A DNA stretch of 64,000 nt from a bacterium (GTDB lineage Bacteria > Bacillota > Clostridia > Lachnospirales > Lachnospiraceae), in contig SFRL01000010.1 in the NCBI GenBank assembly GCA_004562765.1, forward strand, positions 49,369-113,368, written 5' to 3'. The position numbers and the translations under genes were made by a program. The notes under the pieces are model-generated. The model was not told where the DNA came from, ran no database searches, and saw nothing but the letters and a program-made list of their open reading frames with translations. Shown here one piece after another: positions 16,753 through 25,785 of this stretch; position 1 is the stretch's first letter, and each line of letters starts with the position of its first letter.

Positions 16753-18873
16753 ATGAAGATGAAAGAATTACAGAAAAAATTTCAGAATAAATTTGCGATC
16801 CGTATGCTGGCAGGCGTGCTTGTCATAGCAATGGTGGGCGGAAGCTTTGCCGCAGGTTATGTGCAGGGTGCAGGACAACAGGCCATTACCGCTGAGGCAG
16901 CGGAAAAATCAGAGCTCGAGGAAAAGATCGGTGAGCTGGTAAATAAAAGATCAGGTGTGGATGACACAACAAAGGATGAAACCGTTTATGTCATCTCTGA
17001 TGCAAAGGGTCAGTCAGGCAAGGTCATCGTGGAGGAGTGGCTGAAAAACCGCGACGGGGCAGCCACGATCGAGGATGTCTCTGACCTGAACGGGATCACA
17101 AATATCAAGGGGGATGAGACTTTCACACAGGATGGCGAAAAGCTCACCTGGCAGGCAAACGGCAATGATATCTATTATGAAGGTACAACGGATAAACAGG
17201 TGCCGATCAGTGAAACCATCACCTACTATCTGGACGGCAAGGAGATCGAGCCGGAGCAGCTGGCCGGAAAGAGCGGAAAGGTCACGATCCGTTTTGACTA
17301 TGAGAATCATGAAAAGACAACTATCGACAAGGACGGTAAGAGTATTGAGGTCTATGTGCCCTTTACCGTGATGACCGGCATGATCGTGAGCGACGATTTT
17401 ACGAATATTGAGGTGACCAACGGAAAAGTCATCTCCGATGGAAAGAATAATATCGTTGTCGGCATGGCAATGCCCGGGTTGCACGAGAGTCTGCAGAAGG
17501 AAGACAAAGACTTTGATAGTGATATCGAGTTCCCGGATTACGTTGAGGTGAGCGCGGATGTGGAGAATTTTTCGCTGGAGATGACCGCTTCTGTAGCAAT
17601 GAGCGGACTGCTCTCAGATATGAACTTAAGCGATGTGGATCTGACGGATCTGGAGAATTCCATCAATGACCTTTCTGATGGCAGCGAACAGCTGGAGGAC
17701 GGAAGCAAACAGATCAAAGACGGTCTGGGAACCTTAAAGGAAAGCATGGGTGAGTTTACCAGTGGCGCATCCGACCTGAGCAGCGGTATCAAGGACTATA
17801 CGGACGGCACGAAAAAGTTAAACGATGGTCTGAGTACTTTGAACGCCAGCGTCGGCACACTTTCCAAGGGTGCAGAGACACTGAATACCAGTGCAAAGAC
17901 GATTGCTGCAGGTGTCAAGACACTGGATCAGGCGTTGAACGCAGAGATGAGTGATAAGGAGAAGGCAGCTGCGAAAAAGCAGGTGTCTGCCCAGTTTGCA
18001 GAGGGCGGTGCCACTTACCAGTTTATTTATAAAGCCGCAGCAGCAAATTTCACCAACACAATGACCGGGGATGCGACGGTCGGACAGATCCAGTCCGGCA
18101 TTTCCGGCATGGGTCTGACCAGTGACGGCGTGATCGCTGCATTGGCACAGTATTATGCCCAGAACGGATTTACAGATGTGACGAGCGGAAAGAAGTACAG
18201 CGCCGAGCAGTGTCAGGCGACTGTGCCCGGAACAAGTACGACCTATGCGGCTTATTTTGCAGACAGTGTATTGAAGGGCGGTCTCGCAAAGGGAATCGCA
18301 GGAGGTATTGCGACAAACGGCGCTGACGCAGTCGGAAGCTCAGTTGTAGCCGCATGCGAGAGCGCAGCGCAGACAGCAGCGATCCAGGGCGCGGAAAATG
18401 CCAAGAAGACCATTGCTTCACAGATCGAGGCGGTTGATAAGAAGAGCGGTTACAGTCTTGTCAGCGGAACTGCTGCACTCAGTAAGGGCATCTCCACGCT
18501 GGCAGCCGGCGTGCCTGACCTCGTATCCGGCGTCGATCAGCTGGCAAGCGGTGCCAAGACACTGGTCGCAAACAACGAAAAGCTTAAGAATGGTGCGTCT
18601 GACCTGTCTGACGGCGCAAATAAAATCGCAGATGGCGTAGATAAGCTGGACGGCGGAGCCGATGAGTTGTATAATGGAGTTGTGAAGTTCAATGAGGAAG
18701 GAATCTCCAAGCTGGTAGACGCTTTTAACGGCGATGCAAAGGATCTGATCGACCGTATTGATGCTATCGTACAGGCGGGAGAGAACTACACGACATTTAC
18801 GGGACTTGCAAAGGAACAGGTCGGTAGTGTAAAATTTATTATAAAGACAGATGCAGTTAAGGTATCTGAATAA
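16753..18873 (+). CDS. Membrane-anchored YhgE/Pip-like coiled-coil protein, MMPL partner
   Basis: 706 residues. A membrane segment (about 15-37) is followed by an extracytoplasmic beta-rich region (about 60-290) and a long stretch of L-x-x-G-x-x-x-L-x-x-G heptads (SDGSEQLEDGSKQIKDGL..., ASGAKTLVANNEKLKNGASDL) as in YhgE/Pip and MMPL-associated proteins. Unlike full YhgE it has no C-terminal ABC-2 membrane domain, so it is probably the outer arm of the exporter encoded just before it. The start at 16753 has AGGAGG 7 bases upstream. Gly/Ala/Ser-rich region at about 400-560 is unusual in composition. Confidence 0.8.
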   Translation: MKMKELQKKFQNKFAIRMLAGVLVIAMVGGSFAAGYVQGAGQQAITAEAAEKSELEEKIGELVNKRSGVDDTTKDETVYVISDAKGQSGKVIVEEWLKNRDGAATIEDVSDLNGITNIKGDETFTQDGEKLTWQANGNDIYYEGTTDKQVPISETITYYLDGKEIEPEQLAGKSGKVTIRFDYENHEKTTIDKDGKSIEVYVPFTVMTGMIVSDDFTNIEVTNGKVISDGKNNIVVGMAMPGLHESLQKEDKDFDSDIEFPDYVEVSADVENFSLEMTASVAMSGLLSDMNLSDVDLTDLENSINDLSDGSEQLEDGSKQIKDGLGTLKESMGEFTSGASDLSSGIKDYTDGTKKLNDGLSTLNASVGTLSKGAETLNTSAKTIAAGVKTLDQALNAEMSDKEKAAAKKQVSAQFAEGGATYQFIYKAAAANFTNTMTGDATVGQIQSGISGMGLTSDGVIAALAQYYAQNGFTDVTSGKKYSAEQCQATVPGTSTTYAAYFADSVLKGGLAKGIAGGIATNGADAVGSSVVAACESAAQTAAIQGAENAKKTIASQIEAVDKKSGYSLVSGTAALSKGISTLAAGVPDLVSGVDQLASGAKTLVANNEKLKNGASDLSDGANKIADGVDKLDGGADELYNGVVKFNEEGISKLVDAFNGDAKDLIDRIDAIVQAGENYTTFTGLAKEQVGSVKFIIKTDAVKVSE

Positions 18874-18898
18874 ATGAAAAACCTGCGAGGAATGATAC

Positions 18899-19474
18899 AT
18901 GAACTGGTTAGAAACGATTCTGGTGACGCTTGGTGTCTCATTAGATATTTTTGCCGCCATGGCGTGTAAAGGCGCCCAGCTTTCAAAAATAGAAAAAAAA
19001 CCATTGATGATCCTGTGCGTGCTGTTTGCCGTATGGCAGACAGTGGCACTCTACATCGGCAGTGCGGCAGGCTTATTCCTGCGTATGCGTGAGGTGAGTC
19101 CGAAGAGTGGAAATACAGAGATCATCGCTGTGGCGATCTTTGGTGTACTTGGGATCCTGATGATCCGGAAGGCATGGAAAAACGAGCCCATCGTAGAGCA
19201 TCGGGATGACAGATATGCATGGAAGGGACTGATCGCAAGACTGGCGCTGATCAGCATCGGTACGCTGGTGCTCGGCGTGGCGCTGGGCTTTCTGGGAACC
19301 GGAACCGTGACATTGCTCACGGTGATCTCCGCAGCAACGGTGGTCGTGGTCATTGCCGGATTGTATGTCGGTTATCATATGGGATATGAGCAGAAGACGA
19401 AAGCGTACGCGATCGGTGGCGCACTCCTGCTTTTGGGAGCCGTGGATACGGTGTTCCGGTATGTGATGGTCTAG
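18899..19474 (+). CDS. MntP-like putative manganese efflux pump
   Basis: 191 residues, six predicted membrane helices in two triplets. The N-terminal TLGVSLDIFAAMACKGAQLS matches the MntP (DUF204) motif with its conserved membrane aspartate; the second half has LLTVISAATVVVVIAGLYVGYHMG. MntP exports Mn2+. The second-half aspartate expected in canonical MntP is not obvious, and the usual Mn riboswitch is absent upstream, so the substrate is tentative. Confidence 0.7.
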   Translation: MNWLETILVTLGVSLDIFAAMACKGAQLSKIEKKPLMILCVLFAVWQTVALYIGSAAGLFLRMREVSPKSGNTEIIAVAIFGVLGILMIRKAWKNEPIVEHRDDRYAWKGLIARLALISIGTLVLGVALGFLGTGTVTLLTVISAATVVVVIAGLYVGYHMGYEQKTKAYAIGGALLLLGAVDTVFRYVMV

Positions 19475-19501
19475 CACGCATAGCCCGATCGAAGGTGAAG
19501 C

Positions 19502-20197
19502 TCAGGAATGTAATAATTTTTCAATCAGACGCGATGCCTCGCTGCGGGTGAGGTGATCAATATCAATCGGTTCAGATAATCTGTCAGGATTTTCAGACAG
19601 CAGTCTTTGGAGCTGTTCCCTTTGGGGAATGGTGACGGACTGCTGTTTTTTGATGCTTACATGCAGCGGCTTGGGATCAAAGGCATCCCCGTCTGTCGCT
19701 CCGTGATCGGCAAGCAGACGCTCATAGACAAGCGCGGCGGCGTAGGCATCCGAAACGGCGCGGTGAACGGTCCCGGTGTCAATATGATACAGCGTGCGAA
19801 GCTCGGTGAGCTTCTTTTTCTGCTCCTCCGGCAAAAACCTGCGGGCGAGCTTTAAGGTGTCGATGCCCGTTCGCTCAAAGGGCAGCCTTGCATTGACAAA
19901 TGCCTGCTTTAAGAAGCTATAGTCGAAGCTTAAGTTATGCCCCAGCAGCGGCAGATCACCTGCAAAATCCAGAAAGCGCGGGAGCACATCGGACAGCTCC
20001 TCACCGCTGTCCGCCATCTCCTGTGTGATGCCGGTCAGATCCGTGATCGTTTCCGGAACTGCGCAGTGCGGGTTGATGAGTGCAGAAAACTCGCCGGTGG
20101 GCTTTCCGTCCTTCATGCGCAGCGCGCCGATCTCCAGAATATGGTCTCTTTTTACGTTCAGTCCGGTCATTTCCAGATCAATTGCCAGGTAGGTCAT
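19502..20197 (-). CDS. DnaQ-like 3'-5' exonuclease
   Basis: 231 residues. The DEDDh exonuclease motifs are present: Exo I in LAIDLEMTGLN (Asp7, Glu9), Exo II in LLGHNLSFDYSFLKQAF (about 84-100), and Exo III in GTVHRAVSDAYAAALVY (about 142-158) with the catalytic His and Asp. It should degrade single-stranded DNA or RNA ends. It is too short to be PolC and stands alone, so a repair or RNA-trimming role is more likely than the replicative proofreader. The C-terminal ~60 residues form a basic helical tail. Confidence 0.87.
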   Translation of the reverse strand: MTYLAIDLEMTGLNVKRDHILEIGALRMKDGKPTGEFSALINPHCAVPETITDLTGITQEMADSGEELSDVLPRFLDFAGDLPLLGHNLSFDYSFLKQAFVNARLPFERTGIDTLKLARRFLPEEQKKKLTELRTLYHIDTGTVHRAVSDAYAAALVYERLLADHGATDGDAFDPKPLHVSIKKQQSVTIPQREQLQRLLSENPDRLSEPIDIDHLTRSEASRLIEKLLHS

Positions 20198-20245
20198 CTT
20201 TTACATCCTTTCAGGTGTTGGTTTACGGATAATGAGTTGATAGTA

Positions 20246-20430
20246 CGCCGCTGCCCTGCGTGACAGTTCCGCCAGTCGGTTATGCTTGTCGGGTAAATCA
20301 CGCGGGGCGTCACAGAGTCCAAGCAAAATCCGCTTGGCTCTGCTGCCTAAGTACCGGCTGTTATACATATTCTCCGCGTGAACCCGTCGCATAAACGACC
20401 TGTCGGAATCTGTCACGCAGGGCAGCGGCG
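20246..20430 (+). repeat. Large hairpin element C (family of three)
   Basis: 185 nt. The outermost 21 bases (20246-20266) are perfectly complementary to 20410-20430, followed by TTCCG (20267-20271) with CGGAA (20404-20408). The core matches elements A and B: TTATGC, CGGGTAAATCACGCGG, a CACAGAG...CCAAGC hairpin closed by GCTTGG...CTCTG, then CCGCGTGAACCCGTCGCATAA. The arm sequence is unrelated to that of A or B. It fills the gap between the exonuclease gene and the radical SAM gene, both on the minus strand. Confidence 0.85.
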
Positions 20431-20441
20431 CCCCTCCTCTA

Positions 20442-22166
20442 TTATATACGTTCTACAGTAGCCTGATAGGTCAGCGGATCTCGCACTTCGTAGTTAAAAC
20501 GATAAAACAGAGGATCTTCGGTGCGCGGCGGCAGCGCGCTTATCGCGTCTGAGTCCCGCAGCGGAAACGCATAGTGAAATACTTCCGTGTGGCGCAGACT
20601 GCCCTTGTTTTCCGGGTTTCGCGCACGGATCTCCTGCTTGAAGATCGTAAGGTCGCATGCCCAGTCCGGGCGGCGCTTGCAGTTCTCACGCGCGTAGAGA
20701 TCGTAGACCAGCGCCTCGCGAAACAGGGGCAGCAGGTCATCCGCATTTCCAGTGATCGCGCCGTTTTCCAGTTCTTCCTGCAAAAAATCAAGCAAAATTT
20801 CACAGCGCGCCAGTCTCGAATGGCTGCAGCCAAACAGCCTGTGGTCGTCATAGTAGTCGCCCAGACGCTGAAAAAACTGAAACGCACTCGGATAGATGCA
20901 CAGGAACAGCCGAACGGTGAGCGCATACTGCCAGCTGTTGTAGTAGACTTCCAGCATCTCCTCCACGCGTTTGATGCGCAGCACGTCATCGAAGGATAGC
21001 CATTTTGTCGACAGCACCTCGTAGGGTGCAGTCTCATGGCGGAGGATGCCGTATTCTCCAGCATGTTCATACATGTAGGAGCCCTTCAGCACCTTTAAAA
21101 AGCCCAGCTGGAGCTGGCTGGGCGCCAGTGCAAAGATCTCGTCGAAGGATCTTGCAAATGTGTCATAGTCCTCATAGGGCAATCCGGCGATCAGATCCAG
21201 ATGCATGTGAATGTTGTGCCAGGTGCGTATGCGGGTTACGACTTCCTTCAGGCGGGGCAGGTCCATCTGACGATGGATCTCCGAAATAGTGGCGGGATTG
21301 GTCGACTGGACACCGATCTCCAGCTGTATGAGACCGGGGCGAAAGGTCGACAGCAGCGTCAGTTCGTCCTCCCGGAACAGATCTGCGCTGACTTCAAAGT
21401 GAAAATTCGTTTTGCCCCGGTCGATGGACCGGATGTGATGCCAGATCGCCATGGCATGCTCGTGATCGCAGTTGAAGGTGCGGTCAACGAATTTGACCTG
21501 GGGGATCTCCTGCTCCACAAAGAAGGAGAGCTCTTCTTTTACGAGATCAAGGCTGCGAAACCGCAGCGTCTTTTCCAGTGAGGAGAGACAATAACTGCAT
21601 CGGAATGGACAGCCGCGGCTGGACTCATAGTAGACGATACGATGTGCCAGATCATCTGTGTTGTCATAGCAAAAAGGAATGTGATCAAGAGGCAGCAAAA
21701 GTGATTCACCAGTCTCCCGGAGCTGACCGCCCTGCCAGAAGACCAGGCCGGGAATATCTTCCAGATATTCCGGAGAACCGTATACATAGTATCTTGCAAG
21801 AGCTGCAAACGTATCCTCACCCTCACCCCGCATGATACCTGTCACTTCCGGGTGTGTAGTCAGAAATGCTTCCGATTCAAAGGAAACTTCCGGTCCGCCC
21901 AGCCAGATGGGAACCTCTGGCAGTAGTTTGTGAAATTCACAGATCAAGGTTTCAACGACAGTAATATTCCATATGTAGCAGGAGATGCAGAGTACATCCG
22001 GCTGTTCACGGTAAATGCCCTGCAGGATCTGATCCGGCACATGGTTGATCGTGTATTCCTTTAAGACCAGATGCTCGGAACAGTCTGCAGTGTAAGCGAC
22101 AAAATTGCGAAGTGCCAGATTGGAGTGGATATATTTTGCATTGATGGCTGTCAGGACGATCTTCAT
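20442..22166 (-). CDS. B12-binding domain radical SAM protein (DUF4080 type)
   Basis: 574 residues. The N-terminal ~140 residues form a Rossmann-like cobalamin-binding domain (VLCISCYIWNI, IWLGGPEVSFE). The radical SAM domain has the cluster motif CPFRCSYC (about residue 190) and continues with FRSLDLVKEEL and KFVDRTFNCD. The remaining ~200 residues correspond to the DUF4080 extension. The reaction is unknown; members of this group are found widely in clostridia. The start overlaps by 4 bases the end of the upstream gene at 22163-22774. Confidence 0.87.
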   Translation of the reverse strand: MKIVLTAINAKYIHSNLALRNFVAYTADCSEHLVLKEYTINHVPDQILQGIYREQPDVLCISCYIWNITVVETLICEFHKLLPEVPIWLGGPEVSFESEAFLTTHPEVTGIMRGEGEDTFAALARYYVYGSPEYLEDIPGLVFWQGGQLRETGESLLLPLDHIPFCYDNTDDLAHRIVYYESSRGCPFRCSYCLSSLEKTLRFRSLDLVKEELSFFVEQEIPQVKFVDRTFNCDHEHAMAIWHHIRSIDRGKTNFHFEVSADLFREDELTLLSTFRPGLIQLEIGVQSTNPATISEIHRQMDLPRLKEVVTRIRTWHNIHMHLDLIAGLPYEDYDTFARSFDEIFALAPSQLQLGFLKVLKGSYMYEHAGEYGILRHETAPYEVLSTKWLSFDDVLRIKRVEEMLEVYYNSWQYALTVRLFLCIYPSAFQFFQRLGDYYDDHRLFGCSHSRLARCEILLDFLQEELENGAITGNADDLLPLFREALVYDLYARENCKRRPDWACDLTIFKQEIRARNPENKGSLRHTEVFHYAFPLRDSDAISALPPRTEDPLFYRFNYEVRDPLTYQATVERI

Positions 22167-22774
22167 GGCAAATGTTCCTCCAGCTTGCGCAGGATAGAAT
22201 TTCTTCTGATGGAAGTAATTTTCTCTGCGGATTCATAAAGTGCATTAATTTTTTCAGGCTGCCCTTCGTATTCATATATTGTGGTCAGGAGCTCATAGGC
22301 TTTGCCGATATCCGAACCCAGTGAAAGCGAATACTCCAACACCTGCTTTGCCTCCTCGGGATGCGACAGCTCAAAAAGTTTTTCACCATAGTTTGCCAAA
22401 AGTGATACGAGCGTGCTATAATTGGTGTCGCACTGGCTGAGTGCATTCAGGTTGGCAGCGCCGTAGCGAAGCTTCAGATCCGTGTTGGAGATGCCGTTTA
22501 AGTTGCAGATGGGCTGGGTGGACAGATCGCGGAGCGCGCTTTCATAGCTTGCCAGAACCTCATCGTCAAATCTGCCCAGCGGAAGATCGCTCAGCGGCAG
22601 CTTGATATAGGCAAGGTTCGAGATATCCTGCTTGCGCGTCCAGTTCGCTTCCTGCTCGCGCTCGCGGAAATCATTCCAGACTTTTTCTTCAGAGCGCATG
22701 GCAGAGCTTCTGCGGATGGCGATATAGATCGTTATGATGATAAATACAGATAAAAAAGGTAACAGCATAAACAA
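22163..22774 (-). CDS. Membrane-anchored protein of unknown function with TPR-like tail
   Basis: 203 residues: an N-terminal membrane helix (about 1-20), then a cytoplasmic helical region. The latter half has helix-pair spacing like tetratricopeptide repeats (LVSLLANYGEKLFELSHPEEAKQVLEYSL, IGKAYELLTTIYEYEGQPEKINALYESAE). It is translationally coupled to the radical SAM gene by a 4-base overlap, so the two likely work together, perhaps with this protein anchoring the enzyme. I recognise no named family. Confidence 0.75.
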   Translation of the reverse strand: MFMLLPFLSVFIIITIYIAIRRSSAMRSEEKVWNDFREREQEANWTRKQDISNLAYIKLPLSDLPLGRFDDEVLASYESALRDLSTQPICNLNGISNTDLKLRYGAANLNALSQCDTNYSTLVSLLANYGEKLFELSHPEEAKQVLEYSLSLGSDIGKAYELLTTIYEYEGQPEKINALYESAEKITSIRRNSILRKLEEHLP

Positions 22775-22809
22775 GTCCTTTCCAACTTAAATATAAAGAG
22801 GTGAAACGC

Positions 22810-22923
22810 ATGAAAAACTCAAAATATCAAAAAAATAATAAACGTCAGATCGTTGCGGGGATCATCGCGATCATACTTGTACTTGCGATGGTGGTTCCCA
22901 TGGTGCTGAGCGCACTTCTCTGA
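22810..22923 (+). CDS. Small single-pass membrane protein
   Basis: 37 codons from ATG at 22810 to TGA at 22921-22923. A GAGGTG motif lies 6-11 bases before the start. The product has a basic start (MKNSKYQKNNKRQ) followed by one hydrophobic helix of about 24 residues to the end. Divergent from the gene at 22163-22774. Small proteins of this kind (basic head, single helix, ~40 residues) are common next to conserved genes in Lachnospiraceae, usually uncharacterised. Confidence 0.65.
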   Translation: MKNSKYQKNNKRQIVAGIIAIILVLAMVVPMVLSALL

Positions 22924-23005
22924 CGATATAAGATCCCTGTGCGGAATCGTTAATAATATACTAAAATCCGTAATTTATGTCAATTATTCTGGATGTTTTT
23001 GCGTA

Positions 23006-23035
23006 TTGAAATATGCGGGCGAGGTAGTATATAAT
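23006..23035 (+). promoter_or_regulatory. Sigma-A promoter of the VanW gene
   Basis: TTGAAA (23006-23011), 18-bp spacer, TATAAT (23030-23035), 70 bases before the VanW start. Confidence 0.65.
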
Positions 23036-23105
23036 TAAGATTCGAAACAATATGGGAAACGATACATAAAACTCAAAAACTGATAGTGTGAAATGAGGTT
23101 ATTAT

Positions 23106-24728
23106 ATGAAAAATAAAAAGTCAAATCTGGGATGGAAGATCGGCGGTGTACTTGTGGCAGCCGTTGTCTGTGCGGCAGGTGTTTATGTCGGAACGACCGT
23201 GCATGCACAGGAGAATGGAGAGCATCTGATCGCGGATAATATATATATCGGTGATATTGCGGTTGGAGGCATGACTGAGGTACAGGCAAATGAGGCCGTG
23301 GAATCTTACGTGGAATCTCTGGGAGATACGCAGTTTACACTGACCGTGGATGACAAGAGTGTGACTGCCACAGCCGCAGACTTTGGTGTGTCGTGGTCAA
23401 ATCCCGTGATCGTAAAGGATGCTGCGGGTGTCGGAAGAACCGGAAATCTGATCGAGCGATACAAATCAAAAAAGGATCTTGAGCATGAGAATCTGGTGTT
23501 TGATATCACATATACTGCGGACAAAGAAAAGGTAAAGAGCTTTCTGGAGACAAACACACAGGACATGAATCAGGAAGCGATCAATTACGGACTGATCCGT
23601 GAGAATGGCGGATTTACGATCACAGACGGACAGAACGGTGTCGCTGTGGATGTAGACAAGTCTGCGGATGAGATCGTGGCATATATTGAGGAAACCTGGT
23701 CACAGACGGACGCGTCATTGGAACTTGCTGCCACGGTAGTGGAGCCCGAGGGCACAAAGGAACAGCTGGAGCGTGTGACGGATGTGCTGGGCACATTTAC
23801 GACTGATTTCGGAACTTCCTCTGCAGGCCGCGCACAGAACGTGCGAAACGGTGCCAGCAAGATCAACGGAACGGTACTGTATCCCGGAGAGCAGTTTTCC
23901 GTGTATGGGGCAGTCAATCCGTTTACAGCGGAAAACGGCTATGAGCTGGCCGGTTCCTATGAGAACGGAACGACGGTCCAGACCTACGGCGGCGGTATCT
24001 GTCAGGTATCAACGACGCTGTACAATGCAGTGATCCGTGCGGAGCTGGCCATCGATGAGCGCTTCTGCCATTCCATGATCGTCAGCTATGTAAAGCCGTC
24101 GATGGATGCGGCGATCGCCGGTACTTACAAGGATCTGAAATTTACAAACAATTACGATTTCCCGATCTATATCGAGGGATATACGAGCGGCATGCAGATC
24201 ACCTTTACCGTCTATGGTGAAGAGACACGTCCGGCCGGCAGGGAGGTCATATTTGAGAGTGAGACCACCAGTACGACAGAACCGGAAGTGAAATTTGAGA
24301 CTGCGGCAGATCAGCCGATCGGTTATGTGCAGAAGACACAGAGCTCCCATACCGGATATACTGCAAGACTTTGGAAGATCGTCAAGGAGAACGGTGTGGA
24401 GGTCAGCCGTGAGGTCTATAACAACAGCACCTACAATCCTTCTCCGAAGATCATCGCAGTGGGCATCAAGTCTGATAATGCGGACGCGGTAGCAGCCGTA
24501 AAGGCAGCGATCGCCACGAAAGATGAGGAGGCTGTCCGTGCGGCAGCGGCGGCAAATTCCGCTGAGGCATTAAAGAAACAGGAAGAGGAAGAAAAGAAAC
24601 AGCAGGAAGAGGAAGATAAGAAGAAAGAGGAGGAAGCTTCCGAAAAACCGGAAAAGCCGGAAAAACCGGCAAAAGAGGATAAAGAGGAGGCACAAAACCC
24701 GGCAAAGGAGGAGACCGGAGAGGAGTGA
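23106..24728 (+). CDS. VanW family protein with peptidoglycan-binding-type domain
   Basis: 540 residues: membrane anchor or signal (about 8-33), a repeated PG_binding_4-like region (about 40-220), the VanW domain (about 225-380; NVRNGASKINGTVLYPGEQFSVY, YGGGICQVSTTLYNA), a beta-rich part (about 380-450, possible G5-like), and a charged tail with alternating Glu, Lys and Pro (EKPEKPEKPAKEDKEE). VanW proteins accompany some vancomycin clusters but are widespread and act at the cell wall in an undefined way. No resistance genes adjoin it, so this is probably a wall-associated housekeeping protein. Confidence 0.87.
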   Translation: MKNKKSNLGWKIGGVLVAAVVCAAGVYVGTTVHAQENGEHLIADNIYIGDIAVGGMTEVQANEAVESYVESLGDTQFTLTVDDKSVTATAADFGVSWSNPVIVKDAAGVGRTGNLIERYKSKKDLEHENLVFDITYTADKEKVKSFLETNTQDMNQEAINYGLIRENGGFTITDGQNGVAVDVDKSADEIVAYIEETWSQTDASLELAATVVEPEGTKEQLERVTDVLGTFTTDFGTSSAGRAQNVRNGASKINGTVLYPGEQFSVYGAVNPFTAENGYELAGSYENGTTVQTYGGGICQVSTTLYNAVIRAELAIDERFCHSMIVSYVKPSMDAAIAGTYKDLKFTNNYDFPIYIEGYTSGMQITFTVYGEETRPAGREVIFESETTSTTEPEVKFETAADQPIGYVQKTQSSHTGYTARLWKIVKENGVEVSREVYNNSTYNPSPKIIAVGIKSDNADAVAAVKAAIATKDEEAVRAAAAANSAEALKKQEEEEKKQQEEEDKKKEEEASEKPEKPEKPAKEDKEEAQNPAKEETGEE

Positions 24729-24773
24729 TCCGACCGGTTTGTGATATAAAAACTTAAAAGAGGAAAAAAATTT

Positions 24774-25757
24774 ATGAAAGTAGGCAAAGTACCGGAGGCA
24801 GTACTGAAAAGATCTGTGCTAAAACAAATACGAACCAACCGCCCGGAAGTGCTTCTTGGCGCTTCCGTAGGGGAAGACTGCGCGGCTGTGGCGTTGCAGG
24901 AGGACGAAATGTTTGTTTTATCAACCGATCCGATCACCGGCACGGTCAAGGACATCGGGAATCTGGCGATCCAGATCACATTAAATGACCTTGCGAGTGC
25001 GGGAGCAGAGCCCATCGGTGTGATGCTTACTTTTCTTTTACCCGAAAAGCTCTCCGAGGCGAAGCTGCGCGGGATGATGGAGCAGGCGGAAGCCGCGGCG
25101 CATGCCGCGAATGTACAGATCATGGGAGGACATACAGAGGTGACACGTGTGGTCAACCAGCCGGTGATCTCTGTTGTCGGTGTCGGAAAGGCAAAAAAAG
25201 GATGTCTCATTTCCACCGCGGGCGCACGCCCCGGCATGGATGTGATCGTTACGAAGTGGGTCGGTCTGGAAGGCACGTCAATTATTGCAAAAGAAAAAGA
25301 GGAAGAACTGTTGAAACGTTATCCGCAGGCTTTAGTCGATACGGCAAAGGGATTCGATGCATATTTATCCGTACTGCCGGAGGCAGCAGTCGCGGTGGAG
25401 TCCGGCGTGAGCGCCATGCATGACGTGACCGAGGGAGGCATCTTCGGCGCACTTTGGGAAATGGCAGAGAGCGCAGGCGTCGGACTGGAGATCGATCTGA
25501 AAAAGATTCCGATCCGTCAGGAGACGGTGGAGGTCTGTGAGTTTTTCGACATTAATCCGTATGAGCTGATCAGCAGCGGCAGCATGCTGATGGCGGCGAC
25601 TGATGGCAACGGGCTGGTGCGGGCACTGGAAGCGGCGAATATTCCTGCTGTGTGCGTCGGAAAGGTGACGGAAGGCAACGACCGGGTATTGTTATCCGGT
25701 GAGGAACGCCGCTTTCTGGAGCCGCCAAAGGCGGATGAACTGTATAAGGTAGTTTGA
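24774..25757 (+). CDS. AIR synthase-like (PurM/HypE fold) protein
   Basis: 327 residues with the PurM fold: N-terminal ATP-binding half containing GASVGEDCAAV and LSTDPITGTVKDIGNLAIQITLNDLASAGAEPIGV, and the glycine-rich C-terminal half (VTEGGIFGALWEMAES, ISSGSMLMAA). This resembles hydrogenase maturation factor HypE but lacks the C-terminal Cys tail (PRIC) that carries the cyano group, so it is not a functional HypE. The substrate is unknown; the family includes many orphan members in clostridia. It stands just before the Lrp regulator and the aminotransferase. Confidence 0.8.
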   Translation: MKVGKVPEAVLKRSVLKQIRTNRPEVLLGASVGEDCAAVALQEDEMFVLSTDPITGTVKDIGNLAIQITLNDLASAGAEPIGVMLTFLLPEKLSEAKLRGMMEQAEAAAHAANVQIMGGHTEVTRVVNQPVISVVGVGKAKKGCLISTAGARPGMDVIVTKWVGLEGTSIIAKEKEEELLKRYPQALVDTAKGFDAYLSVLPEAAVAVESGVSAMHDVTEGGIFGALWEMAESAGVGLEIDLKKIPIRQETVEVCEFFDINPYELISSGSMLMAATDGNGLVRALEAANIPAVCVGKVTEGNDRVLLSGEERRFLEPPKADELYKVV

Positions 25758-25785
25758 AAAAAGTGAGTATAAAAGGAGTAAACAG

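Noticed and set aside
23106..24728. Vancomycin resistance cluster
   Set aside because: Only the VanW-type gene is present; no VanH/A/X/S/R genes adjoin it.
24774..25757. True HypE hydrogenase maturation factor
   Set aside because: The C-terminal cysteine tail needed for cyanide transfer is missing; kept as AIR synthase-like.
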